NCBI RefSeq assembly: GCF_000220835.1
Contig: NZ_GL985606.1
Coordinates: 2,306,841 to 2,355,429, forward strand
DNA: 48,589 nt
Source: Actinomyces sp. oral taxon 448 str. F0400
GTDB lineage: Bacteria; Actinomycetota; Actinomycetes; Actinomycetales; Actinomycetaceae
Direction: 5' to 3'
The notes beneath the pieces were generated by a model. The model worked only from the letters and a program-made list of their open reading frames with translations, was not told the DNA's origin and made no database searches. Position numbers and translations under genes: made by a program. Positions 36,257 to 44,802 of the stretch are shown piece after piece; the stretch's first letter is position 1, and the number at the start of each line of letters is the position of its first letter.

Positions 36257-39200
36257 AGCCGCCCATTCTCTCCTGCGCCGAAACCGCCCGGTTGAGCGCG
36301 TTGTTGAGCCTGGTCTGCGCATCGCCGTAGGCCGTCCAATCACCGGATTGCATCGCCTTGTTGGCATCATCCATGGCGGTCTTCGCATCCGAGAGGGCCG
36401 CGTCGAGGTCGGCCTGCGGGTCGCCGCCCGCCGACGCGCTCGGGGCGGGCGAACCGGAGGCCGAGGGCTGCGCGCTCGCCGATGCCGACGACGTGGCGGA
36501 GGGCGCGGCGGTCGGCTGGGCCGAGGGGTTGTCGGCGGGCTGCGCAGCCGGGTCGGTCGAGGAGGAAGTGTCATTGGCCGCCGCGGCATCGCCGTCGACG
36601 ACCTCCTGACCCGTCGTGGCCCCGGAGTCACCGCCGAAGACCTGGTCGAGCGCCTCGGAGAGGGTGTCGGCGAAACCGATCTTGTCTCCGAAGGAGACCA
36701 GCACCTTGCGCAGCAGCGGATACTGCGTCCCGGAGGAGGACTGGACGTAAACCGGTTGGACGTAGAGCAGGCCGCCGCCCACCGGCAGTGTCAGCAGATT
36801 GCCCTTGATGACCTGCGAGCCCTGCTGGCTGAGCAGGTTGAGAACCTGGCTGGCCGTACCGTCGGAGTTGAAATTGTTCTGCACCTGGCCCGGCCCTGAG
36901 ACGTTGGAGGAGCGCGGCAGCTCCAGGAGTCTGAGCTTGCCGTAATCGGGGTTCCGCTTGCCCGGCTCGTCGCCGGCCGTCTCCGAGTCCACGCCCAGGA
37001 AGCCGGTGAGCACATTGCGATCCGTGTTGCCCCCGATGATGTACACACTGGACAGGGAGAAGGACGCCTGATCCTGATCGGGCATCTTGAGAGTCAGGTA
37101 GTAGGGGGCCTGCGCGGAGTCGCCCTCCTTGGTGGGATCATCGGGGACCTTCCAGAAATCACCGCCGGAGTAGAAATCCTCGGGGTCGGTGATGTGGTAC
37201 TTGGCCATGACCGTGCGCTGAACCTTGAACAGGTCCTCCGGGTAGCGCATGTGAGCCATCAGATCCGTACTCATGTCGCTCATCGGTGTGACGGTGCCCG
37301 GGAAGACCGACTCCCACGCATCGAGGATCGGGTCGTTCTCGTCCCACTGGTAGAGCTTGACGGACCCGTCGTAGGCGTCGACAACGGCCTTGACGGAGTT
37401 GCGCACGTAGTTGGACTCCTCCGGGGCGCCGAGCAGGTCCGCCTGGCCCGTCGTCGCGTCGCTCATGGAGTCCTCCAGCGACTCGTGCTGGGAGTAGGGG
37501 TAGTTGTTAGTCGTGGTGTAGCCGTCGAGGATCCACACGACCCGCTTGGGCGTGCTCGGGTCGTCATCGTCATCGACGACCGCCGGATAGGGGTTGCCGT
37601 CCAGGGTCAGCCACGGGGCGACCTTGGCGACGCGATCGGCCGGGTCGCGATCGTAGAGGATCTGAGAGCCGGAGCGGACCTCCTGGGAGAACAGAATGTT
37701 CATCTCGGAGAACTTGGCGGCGTACAGCAGACGGTTGAACGGGTTGGACACGTCCGGGCCGCCGCTGCCGGAGAAGGTCGTGTTGATCTGCCCGGAGTCG
37801 GCCGAATCATCGGGGTAGTCGAGCTCGCGCGGGTTGCCGTCGTCCTGCCCGCCCACGATCGAGTAGGACGGCGAGGACCGGCCGAAGTAGATGCGCGGCT
37901 CGTAGTCGCCCAGATCCCCGGTCGAAGGGATGCCACCCTCCCAGAACGCGGGCGACCCGTCGGAGTTGGCCGTGTTGCCGTAGGCGGTAACGACGCCGTA
38001 ACCGTGGGTGTAGACGGTATGGTCGTTGATCCACGTGCGCTGCCCCGCGTCCAGGCCCTCCAGGCTCAGCTCGCGCACAGCAATGACCGTGTCGCGAGAG
38101 GCGCCCGAAACCTGATAGCGGTCGACATTGAGCTGGGAGGCGAAGGAGTAGTACTGCTTGTTCTGCTGACGCTGTTTGAAGGCCGGGGAGACGATATTGG
38201 GATCGAGCAGACGAGTCGAGGTCGTCGACTCGGCGTCCTCCTTGAGCTGACCGGCCTCGGCCGTGGTGGTGGCGTCGTAGGGGGTGGTCTCGACATCGTC
38301 CAGCCCGTAGGCGCCCAGTGTGGCGTTGATATTGCGGCTGATGTATTGGGACTCCTCGCGCTGAGCATTGGGGTCGACGACGAACTTCTGAATCACCGCC
38401 GGGTAGGCCGTGCCCACGAGCAGAGCGGAGACGATCATGACCGCTACCCCCGTGATCGGCAGACGCCACGAACTGGTGCGCGCCGAGACGACGAACAGCG
38501 CGGCGACGGCGACGCTGATCGCGGCCAAGATCGCCGAAGCCGGAATGGAAGCGTGGACGTCGGTGTAGCCGGCGCCATCGAACTTCGTGTTCGAAGCGTA
38601 CAGGGAGGAGTAGCGACCCAACCAGTAGTTCGCGCCCTGGAGGAGGGAGAACAGGGCGAGGAGGACTGTCAGATGCAGACGCGCCGCCCGGGTGAAGTGC
38701 GGGCGACGGGCCACGGAGATCCCGCCGTACAGGTAGTGGACGACGACACTGGCAATGCCGGCGAAGACGACGACGCGCGTCAGAAAGGAGACCGCGATCT
38801 TAAGCACCGGCAGGATGAAAACGTAGAAGGATATGTCCCGGCCGAACTGTGGGTCGGCCGTGCCGAAGGACTGGGTGTGGATGGCCAGCATCGCCTCCCG
38901 CCAGTGAGGGGCGAGTTCCCACGCCGATGTCAGCAGCGCCAGCACCACGGGCACGCCCCAGGTCAGTGCACGCCGCATGGGCTCCACCGCGGTCCGATAG
39001 GCCTCGAGGTTGCGGGTGGCCTCGTCGTGCGGGAGGGTGATCTCGCGCGAGCGGTAGGCCAGTGTCATGGCGGCGAACACCGCGGAGAACATGATGACGA
39101 AGCCGACGACGAGCAGGACGCCGGAGGTGATCCACTGGGTCCACACCACGCGTGCGAAACCGAGCTGGTTGAACCACAGCACCTCGGTCCAGGTGCGCGA

Positions 39201-39632
39201 GAGGAAGAGGAGGACCGCGGCCAGCGCGGCGAGGATCGCCAGGGTCCAGGCCAATGGGCCGGGACGCCTCCGGCCTCCTTCGCCTCCGGACACGGGACGC
39301 GAGGATCCGCCCGAACCGGACGAGCCCCCCTTACGGGGGCCGCTCCTTCCCTCCGACCGCCGGGCGCCGAAGGGGGCGGCCCCGCCGAAGAGGAAGGAGG
39401 CGGGGTCGAAGCCGTGCAGCGGGCCATCATCCTCGGCCCCGTCCCCGCCATCCTCGCGGGAGCCGCCAGCGGTAGCGTCGGGGGCCTCGTGAAGCCGCTT
39501 GGAGGAGCCGCCGGCGTCATCGCCCTGGAAGAAGCCGCTGCGAACGCGGTCCTCGCGACTGGACGGGGAGGACTCCTCGAGCGCGGAGTGCTCGCGCTTG
39601 TCGTCGGACTCGTCGTCGGGCCTGGTGCTCAC
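36255..39632 (-). CDS. UPF0182 family large membrane protein
   Basis: A 1125-residue protein of a family common in actinobacteria but without an assigned function. An acidic, disordered N-terminus (1-120) precedes seven membrane segments (about 125-412). A large domain, presumably outside the cell, follows (about 420-1000), with conserved stretches such as RTWINDHTVYTHGYGVVTAYGN and FSEMNILFSQEV. A Ser/Ala/Pro-rich linker (about 1010-1070) and a helical tail of about 50 residues finish it. I chose the GTG at 39632, preceded by CGGAGC; the frame runs 90 codons further upstream. Divergent from the PPA1309 gene, with 28-bp direct repeats in between. Confidence 0.9.
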   Translation of the reverse strand: MSTRPDDESDDKREHSALEESSPSSREDRVRSGFFQGDDAGGSSKRLHEAPDATAGGSREDGGDGAEDDGPLHGFDPASFLFGGAAPFGARRSEGRSGPRKGGSSGSGGSSRPVSGGEGGRRRPGPLAWTLAILAALAAVLLFLSRTWTEVLWFNQLGFARVVWTQWITSGVLLVVGFVIMFSAVFAAMTLAYRSREITLPHDEATRNLEAYRTAVEPMRRALTWGVPVVLALLTSAWELAPHWREAMLAIHTQSFGTADPQFGRDISFYVFILPVLKIAVSFLTRVVVFAGIASVVVHYLYGGISVARRPHFTRAARLHLTVLLALFSLLQGANYWLGRYSSLYASNTKFDGAGYTDVHASIPASAILAAISVAVAALFVVSARTSSWRLPITGVAVMIVSALLVGTAYPAVIQKFVVDPNAQREESQYISRNINATLGAYGLDDVETTPYDATTTAEAGQLKEDAESTTSTRLLDPNIVSPAFKQRQQNKQYYSFASQLNVDRYQVSGASRDTVIAVRELSLEGLDAGQRTWINDHTVYTHGYGVVTAYGNTANSDGSPAFWEGGIPSTGDLGDYEPRIYFGRSSPSYSIVGGQDDGNPRELDYPDDSADSGQINTTFSGSGGPDVSNPFNRLLYAAKFSEMNILFSQEVRSGSQILYDRDPADRVAKVAPWLTLDGNPYPAVVDDDDDPSTPKRVVWILDGYTTTNNYPYSQHESLEDSMSDATTGQADLLGAPEESNYVRNSVKAVVDAYDGSVKLYQWDENDPILDAWESVFPGTVTPMSDMSTDLMAHMRYPEDLFKVQRTVMAKYHITDPEDFYSGGDFWKVPDDPTKEGDSAQAPYYLTLKMPDQDQASFSLSSVYIIGGNTDRNVLTGFLGVDSETAGDEPGKRNPDYGKLRLLELPRSSNVSGPGQVQNNFNSDGTASQVLNLLSQQGSQVIKGNLLTLPVGGGLLYVQPVYVQSSSGTQYPLLRKVLVSFGDKIGFADTLSEALDQVFGGDSGATTGQEVVDGDAAAANDTSSSTDPAAQPADNPSAQPTAAPSATSSASASAQPSASGSPAPSASAGGDPQADLDAALSDAKTAMDDANKAMQSGDWTAYGDAQTRLNNALNRAVSAQERMGG

Positions 39633-39743
39633 GGTCACGCTCCGTGTCGTTGCGGGGAATGCGCGATCGAGCGCGCATGCGGACTCCGACGTCGAAACGC
39701 CGGACGCAACCATCGTCCCACAGGTCCCACCGGACTCACAAAA

Positions 39744-39771
39744 CCCGGCCTCCCACGTGCGGGGCGGGCGG
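39744..39771. repeat. 28-bp direct repeat, copy 1
   Basis: Identical to 39805-39832, with a 61-base period (nearly six helical turns). The unit contains CACGTG, flanked by C-rich and G-rich bases. It lies in the divergent spacer between the UPF0182 and PPA1309 genes, so it is a regulatory candidate. Confidence 0.8.
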
Positions 39772-39804
39772 GTCGTCACTGACAGGCATCTGCGCGCGCT
39801 CGGG

Positions 39805-39832
39805 CCCGGCCTCCCACGTGCGGGGCGGGCGG
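39805..39832. repeat. 28-bp direct repeat, copy 2
   Basis: Second copy of the unit at 39744-39771, ending 18 bases before the TAAGCT hexamer of the PPA1309 gene, where an activator could contact RNA polymerase. Confidence 0.8.
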
Positions 39833-39850
39833 CGGCACGAGCGATCCGCA

Positions 39851-39856
39851 TAAGCT
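39851..39856 (+). promoter_or_regulatory. -10 hexamer of the PPA1309-family gene (leaderless)
   Basis: TAAGCT six bases before the ATG at 39863; no Shine-Dalgarno sequence. Confidence 0.5.
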
Positions 39857-39862
39857 CACCGT

Positions 39863-40447
39863 ATGATCGAGCAGACGCCCGCCCACCGGCCCATCTCGAC
39901 ACCCGCGACGCCGCGTCAGGCGGCCCTCGCCCGCGCCGTTGTCGAGCTTGAGGAGTACGTCGCCCGGCGCGGCTGGGACGCCCCTGTCGGGATCTTCGCG
40001 CTAGTGCGCACCGCCGCGGCCCTGGCCCGGGACCCGGCCCTGGCGGAGGCGCTCGACGACATGGCGCTGACCGATGCCCGGCACGACCCGCAGGCTCTGA
40101 CTGTCATCGAGCAGGAGGATCTGCCCGCCGCCGCGGACCTGGAGGACCTGCTGGGCCGGATCGCCTGGCCCGAAAGCGTCGACGGCGCGGCCCTGGCCGT
40201 CGAGCGGGTGGCGCTGCCGCCCGCCGCAGAGCGGGAGGCCGCCGCGATCGGGGACGCCGAGGAGCGTATGGCCTTCCTCAATGCGCACCCCGACCGCCAG
40301 GACGTGCGAATGGTCGTCGGAGTGCTGCGCAACGGCGAGGCCTGGTGCGCGATCCGTTCCCGGACGCAGGACTCATCCGACCGGGTCGTGACCGGCGACG
40401 TCCTCGTACCGGGGCTGATCGAGGCCCTGAACGCGACCCTCGACTGA
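39863..40447 (+). CDS. PPA1309 family protein
   Basis: A 194-residue soluble protein of an actinobacterial family named after a Propionibacterium locus; function unknown. It is recognised by the opening ALARAVVELEEYVARRGWDAPVGIFALV, the central LTVIEQEDLP and LEDLLGRIAWPESVDGAALAVER, and the terminal MVVGVLRNGEAWCAIR and LVPGLIEALN. No membrane or catalytic motif. It is regularly found beside UPF0182 and the PDZ-Lon protease (from memory), as here, so a shared process is likely. Confidence 0.85.
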   Translation: MIEQTPAHRPISTPATPRQAALARAVVELEEYVARRGWDAPVGIFALVRTAAALARDPALAEALDDMALTDARHDPQALTVIEQEDLPAAADLEDLLGRIAWPESVDGAALAVERVALPPAAEREAAAIGDAEERMAFLNAHPDRQDVRMVVGVLRNGEAWCAIRSRTQDSSDRVVTGDVLVPGLIEALNATLD

Positions 40448-40576
40448 TCCCCCGCCGACCCCGGCCGCGACCGGAGACGCAGAGGCCGGCAGAAACTCTC
40501 GGGGACTCACGGAGCCGGTTCCGAACGGACGCAGATGCGATCGGCCCGGCGGGCGGGTGCGGAGATCGGTCGTCGA

Positions 40577-42013
40577 TCAATCATCCGGCTCCTCGGGGCG
40601 GTTCTCGTCGGCGTCGCGGGCGCTCCCCGCGTAGCCGAGCGTGCCGTCCAGCAGCGACGCGAGATCGGCATCCACCTCCGCGTCCATGTCCTGGGCCGCC
40701 CTCCGCATAGTCAGGAAGTCCTCGGGGTCGGCCAGCTCGGATGCCGTCGGCATGACGTCGGGGTGCCGCCAGAACGCGTCGCGCTCCCCCTCACCGACTT
40801 CGGCTCCCAGCAGCTCCCACAGACGCGCCGCCTCGCGCACGCGCCGAGGCCGGAACTCCAGTCCAATGAGACGGGCGAAGACCTTCTCCGCGGGCCCGCC
40901 CTGGATCCGCCGACGACGCACCATCTCCCGCAGCGGCACCACGTGCGGCAGGTGCGGGGCGGCGGCGTGGGAGGTGACGACCTCAACCCAGCCCTCCACC
41001 AAGGCCAGCAGCGTCTCCAGCCTCTCCAGCGCTCCAGCCTGGGCGGGCGTCTGCTGAGGGGAGAACACGCCGGACTCCAGCGCGGAACGAATCGCCTCCG
41101 GGTCGGAGGGGTCCACCTGCGCGACGGCGTCCTCGATAGCACCGGCATCGATCCCAATCTCGCGCGCATAGGCCTCGACGGCGCCCAGCAGCTGGCCGCG
41201 CAGCCACGGGACGTGGGCGTACAGGCGCGCAGCCGCCGCCTCGCGCACCGCCAGGAACATGCGCACCTGCTCGACGTCGATCTCCAGACCATCGGCGAAG
41301 GCCTTCACGTTCGCGGACACGAGCGCGGTGCCGGGCTCGCGCGTCAGCGGCAGCCCGACGTCGGTGGCGGCCACGGCCTGCCCGGCGAGTTCGCCGACGG
41401 CGTGCCCGACCTGGAGACCGAAAGCGGTGCCCGCCATCGATCGCATGACCTGAGTCAGGGCGCCGACCTGCCGAGCGGCGGCCCCCGACTCCTGATCGGA
41501 GGCCGGCAGGGACCCGATCTGGCTCTCCAGAACCGTGGCCAGGGTGGCGGTGGCCGCGTCGGCGACAGGGGAGCACACGTCCTGCCACACCGGCAGAGTC
41601 CGCTCAACCCATTCGGTGCGGGACCACGCTTCGCGCTCGCCGGGCGCGGGCATGAAGTCGGTGGCCGCGTCCAGCCACAGGTCGGCCACGCGCAGCGCCT
41701 GGCGCGTCGCCTCGGCGTCGGAGGCCGTGATGGCGGGGTCGCCGCCCCGGCGGGCCCCCTGAAGGGCGAGGTCGCGCCCCATGGTCCAGTTGACCGGGCC
41801 CTCCTGGCCGTCCTTCATCATCCTCTGCATCTGCTCCTGAACGGCCAGCAACTGCACGGGGGTGATCCGGGACATGTCCACCCCGCTCATCTGGGCGAGC
41901 TGAGTGGGGTCGATGCCGGAAGAGCGCAGCGCCGCGACGGCGTCGCCGGCGACCTGCGCGCCGAAAAGGGTGGAGAGCATCTTCTCGATATCCTCGAAGG
42001 GGTCCTCGCTCAT
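40577..42013 (-). CDS. Zincin-family (DUF2342) protein, probably without an intact zinc site
   Basis: A 478-residue protein of the family annotated as zinc-dependent metalloprotease or putative hydrolase (Rv3195-like). It opens with FEDIEKMLSTLFG and has GPVNWTMGRDLA, GTAFGLQVGHAVGELAGQ and RLYAHVPWLRGQL. No HExxH motif exists anywhere. Where the family helix precedes the HVPWL block, the sequence reads REAAA (257-261), lacking both histidines of a zincin site. It may therefore be a pseudoenzyme. The ATG at 42013 follows GAGAGGAAC; the longer frame is not conserved. Divergent from the PDZ-Lon gene. Confidence 0.82.
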   Translation of the reverse strand: MSEDPFEDIEKMLSTLFGAQVAGDAVAALRSSGIDPTQLAQMSGVDMSRITPVQLLAVQEQMQRMMKDGQEGPVNWTMGRDLALQGARRGGDPAITASDAEATRQALRVADLWLDAATDFMPAPGEREAWSRTEWVERTLPVWQDVCSPVADAATATLATVLESQIGSLPASDQESGAAARQVGALTQVMRSMAGTAFGLQVGHAVGELAGQAVAATDVGLPLTREPGTALVSANVKAFADGLEIDVEQVRMFLAVREAAAARLYAHVPWLRGQLLGAVEAYAREIGIDAGAIEDAVAQVDPSDPEAIRSALESGVFSPQQTPAQAGALERLETLLALVEGWVEVVTSHAAAPHLPHVVPLREMVRRRRIQGGPAEKVFARLIGLEFRPRRVREAARLWELLGAEVGEGERDAFWRHPDVMPTASELADPEDFLTMRRAAQDMDAEVDADLASLLDGTLGYAGSARDADENRPEEPDD

Positions 42014-42195
42014 TGGGGTTCCTCTCGGTGGTGCGGGCGCCGGACTAAGCGGCATGAGATCCTGCTGGCGCAACACTCTCAGCCTGCCACCAATTCCTGG
42101 GTGCGAGCCGTGAGATGCCCGTCGCAGAACGTGGCGATGACGACATCAACGGCCCTCTGCCCGGTCCGGCGGGGCGCTCTCCCCCCAACAGGACG

Positions 42196-42201
42196 CATGA
42201 T
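42196..42201 (+). promoter_or_regulatory. -10 hexamer of the PDZ-Lon gene (leaderless)
   Basis: CATGAT six bases before the GTG at 42208, with only GGGGGC between. Confidence 0.45.
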
Positions 42202-42207
42202 GGGGGC

Positions 42208-43521
42208 GTGACGCAGGAACAGCACCACGAGACCCAGCCCTCCGCCCGAGCGGCCGAGCCCGGGGAGGATTCCGCCGCCCGACCGGCCCCGGGCCCCGAA
42301 CCGGACGCGCAGCCCGGAACGAGCGGCGCGAGCGGATCGGAGCCGAAGCCGGTCGACGAGCCGGATGAGCCGGACTCCGATGACGACTACAGCGACAGCC
42401 GGTATTTCCGTCGCCGGGGTACGGGGCTCGCAGCCGGTATCGGGGCCGGGTTGCTCGCCGTGGGCCTGATCGTCGCCGGTATCACGGTGCCGGTCAGCAA
42501 GGTGATCGAGGCGCCCGGACCCACCTACAACGTGCTCGCCGCTTCGCGCGACGGCTCCTCCCAGGACGTCATCACCGTCAGCGGCGCACAGACCTACCCC
42601 GCCGACGGGGCGTTGCGGATGACGACGGTGTCCGTCTCGGGGTGCCCCGGTTACCCGGTCACTTTCTTCGACGTCCTGAGAGCCCGGCTCTCACGCAACA
42701 AGACGGTTCTGGAGCGCGACCAGGTGTGCCCCTCGTCACTGAGCCAGGAGGATGTCGAGCAGGAGAACCAGGCGCAGATGACCAGCTCTCAGGACACCGC
42801 CGTGGTCGCCGCACTCATGGAGACAGGGCTCGCCACCCGCATGATCCTCACCATCGAGGGCGCCAGCGACTCCCAGGCCGACATCGGAGTCCAGCAGGGC
42901 GATATTCTCACCTCCGTCACCCCGGCCGGACAGCCGACGACGCCTGTCACCACCTACGCCGCGCTGCGCCAGCTGCTGACGACGATTCCCGCGGGGACGA
43001 GCGTCGAGCTGGGCATTGAGCGCGACGGCGAGCCGACGACGGTCACGCTGACCACCATCGAACCTTCCGACGCGGATTCCGACGGACAGCCCGACTCCGA
43101 GGGATCGCTGCTGGGCCTGTATCTGTCGGCTCGGGCGGACTCCGACATCGAGGCGACCTTCGGGCTCTCCGACGTGGGGGGGCCGAGCGCCGGCTCCATG
43201 TTCGCCCTGGGGATCGTCGACGAACTCACGCCCGGGGATCTCACCGGCGGCAGGGACATCGCCGGAACAGGGACGATCTCCCTGGACGGATCCGTGGGTC
43301 CCATCGGCGGCATCGCCCAGAAGATGGCCGGCGCCAGGAACGACGGCGCCGGGTACTTCCTGGCCCCTGCCTCAAACTGCGGGGAGGTGACGGGCAACAT
43401 CCCCGACGGATTGGACGTCTACGCGGTCTCAACGCTGCATGAGGCGGTTACCACCGTCGAGGCGATCGCCGCCGGGGACGCCTCGGCGGCGCCCACCTGC
43501 GAAACGATCCAGAGCCAATGA
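42208..43521 (+). CDS. Membrane-anchored PDZ-Lon protease (YlbL/SepM-like)
   Basis: A 437-residue protein: an acidic, disordered N-terminus (1-65), one membrane anchor (about 71-95), a PDZ domain (about 205-285) and a C-terminal Lon-type protease domain. The Ser-Lys dyad is Ser327 in GGPSAGS and Lys372 in GGIAQKMAGA. Their 45-residue spacing is close to that in Lon. There is no ATPase domain. In Bacillus and Streptococcus, relatives (YlbL, SepM) cleave secreted peptides or membrane proteins. I chose the GTG at 42208 on the leaderless signal; an in-frame upstream start lacks support. It belongs to the conserved UPF0182/PPA1309 neighbourhood. Confidence 0.9.
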   Translation: MTQEQHHETQPSARAAEPGEDSAARPAPGPEPDAQPGTSGASGSEPKPVDEPDEPDSDDDYSDSRYFRRRGTGLAAGIGAGLLAVGLIVAGITVPVSKVIEAPGPTYNVLAASRDGSSQDVITVSGAQTYPADGALRMTTVSVSGCPGYPVTFFDVLRARLSRNKTVLERDQVCPSSLSQEDVEQENQAQMTSSQDTAVVAALMETGLATRMILTIEGASDSQADIGVQQGDILTSVTPAGQPTTPVTTYAALRQLLTTIPAGTSVELGIERDGEPTTVTLTTIEPSDADSDGQPDSEGSLLGLYLSARADSDIEATFGLSDVGGPSAGSMFALGIVDELTPGDLTGGRDIAGTGTISLDGSVGPIGGIAQKMAGARNDGAGYFLAPASNCGEVTGNIPDGLDVYAVSTLHEAVTTVEAIAAGDASAAPTCETIQSQ

Positions 43522-43562
43522 CCCGCAATCGCTCGCGGTGACCCGCGGTACGGCGGGGCGAC

Positions 43563-43581
43563 GTCCGCCCGGCGAGCGGAC
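43563..43581 (+). terminator. Small hairpin downstream of the PDZ-Lon gene
   Basis: GTCCGC and GCGGAC (43563-43568 and 43576-43581) form a six-pair stem with a seven-base loop, followed by a pyrimidine-rich stretch with scattered T. A second six-pair hairpin (GGCGTC with GACGCC, 43620-43638) precedes the next gene. Confidence 0.3.
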
Positions 43582-43710
43582 TTCCGAACTTCCCACTTTT
43601 CCACAGGGTGCGAATCCGTGGCGTCATCAAAGGACGCCGTGCCACGCTGCGTCTGAGCGTCCGCGGCGACCCGCCCCGCCGTCCCGAACCGGACGCAGTC
43701 TGGAGCACCC

Positions 43711-44802
43711 ATGCGAGTCAGAGGCCAGTCCCCCATCCTGTGGCGTCGCGTCGGGCAGTCGCAGCTCGGAGCCGAGCCGGGCCACGCCGTTGTCATCGAC
43801 GGCCTGAGTCCGCAGGAGCAGCAGCTCCTGGACCGTCTGCCGGCCGACCTGTCGCCCGACGGCCTCCACCGGGCGGCACGACGGAGCGAAGTGCCGCTCT
43901 CCCGCGTCCGTCAGATCCTCTCCCTCCTCGATGAGGCCGGCGTCCTGACCCGAGACGCTCCGGCGCCCACCAGCGGCGACGAGATCTACTGGGAGCGCCT
44001 GGCCGACAGCCCGCGGGCGCGCACGCGTGCGCTGCGGAGCGCCGTCGTGGGGATCGTCGGAGCCGGCCGGCTCACCCGCGAGATCCTCGCCCTGCTCGCC
44101 GAGGCCGGCGTGGGCGCGATCCTGCCCGAGGACGAGGAGTTGAGCGCCTGGGCGCGCACGCTGGACCCGCCGGTGCGCACCCGGATGCCGTTGGGAACGC
44201 GCCCCCACCTCGTACTCACCGTCGAGGCCCATCTCATCGAACCGGTGCGGGCGCGCGGCCTGGCCGTTGCGGAGGTGGGCCACCTGCCCGTGGTCGTCCG
44301 GGAGGTCAGCGTGCGAGTGGGCCCCTTCCTGGGGCCCGACTCCCCGCCCTGCGCCACGTGCCTGGACCTGTGGGAGCGCGACGTGGACCCGCAGTGGCCG
44401 GCGGTGGCGACTCAACTGCGCCTCATGGCACCGCCGCAGACCGAGTCGCTGCTGATCCATCAGGCGGCGGCGCTGGCAGCGCGCGCGGCCACCGACGTTC
44501 TGACCGGCTGCGACCGACGATGGCGCGGGCGCAGCGTCGAAGTCTCGGGCGTGGAAGCCGTGGGCCTCGAACGATTGTGGGCGCCCCACCCCGAATGCCT
44601 GTGCGGCGAGCCGGACGAGAACGGGACGGCGGCGCCGGGCGAGAGTGCGGACCGCCCGCGAGCATCCGACGGTCCGCGGGCGCCCGAGACCCTTACTCCC
44701 GATCCGCGGCGCCCGCCCCGTCAGGACGGCCCCCCGCCGAGTCCGCCTCCTGGAACTCGCGTACTACGCGAAGTACGTCCGCCCCGTACTCCTGGAGCTT
44801 GA
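43711..44802 (+). CDS. ThiF/cyclodehydratase-like Rossmann protein with zinc cysteines
   Basis: A 363-residue protein related to the leader-binding, E1-like part of azoline cyclodehydratases and to ThiF adenylyltransferases. It has an N-terminal winged-helix-like region (about 25-85), a Rossmann start VVGIVGAGRLTREI (112-125) and four cysteines as CxxC (Cys214, Cys217) and CxC (Cys296, Cys298), fitting a structural zinc. No precursor peptide, YcaO gene or dehydrogenase is nearby, so it is not part of a peptide-modifying cluster here. A similar orphan occurs at Rv3196 in M. tuberculosis, by recollection. The last 36 residues are Pro/Arg-rich and overlap the uvrD2 3' end on the other strand. 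SD GGAG precedes the ATG. Confidence 0.75.
   Translation: MRVRGQSPILWRRVGQSQLGAEPGHAVVIDGLSPQEQQLLDRLPADLSPDGLHRAARRSEVPLSRVRQILSLLDEAGVLTRDAPAPTSGDEIYWERLADSPRARTRALRSAVVGIVGAGRLTREILALLAEAGVGAILPEDEELSAWARTLDPPVRTRMPLGTRPHLVLTVEAHLIEPVRARGLAVAEVGHLPVVVREVSVRVGPFLGPDSPPCATCLDLWERDVDPQWPAVATQLRLMAPPQTESLLIHQAAALAARAATDVLTGCDRRWRGRSVEVSGVEAVGLERLWAPHPECLCGEPDENGTAAPGESADRPRASDGPRAPETLTPDPRRPPRQDGPPPSPPPGTRVLREVRPPRTPGA

Noticed and set aside
37194-39782. An 862-codon open frame on the plus strand
   Set aside because: It is antisense to the UPF0182 gene. The translation is Gly/Val/Asp-rich without any family pattern, a known by-product of high-GC codon usage.
39744-39832. CRISPR array or integration site
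   Set aside because: Only two copies of a 28-bp unit, no further repeats and no cas, integrase or tRNA end; a regulatory direct repeat is more plausible.
43522-43710. A whiB7 gene or its attenuator leader, expected near uvrD2 from mycobacterial order
   Set aside because: No WhiB cysteine pattern or short leader peptide with ribosome-stalling context is visible; only small hairpins.
43711-44802. An azoline-peptide (TOMM) biosynthetic cluster
   Set aside because: The ThiF/cyclodehydratase-like protein lacks a neighbouring YcaO gene, dehydrogenase or short precursor peptide. The surroundings are housekeeping genes.
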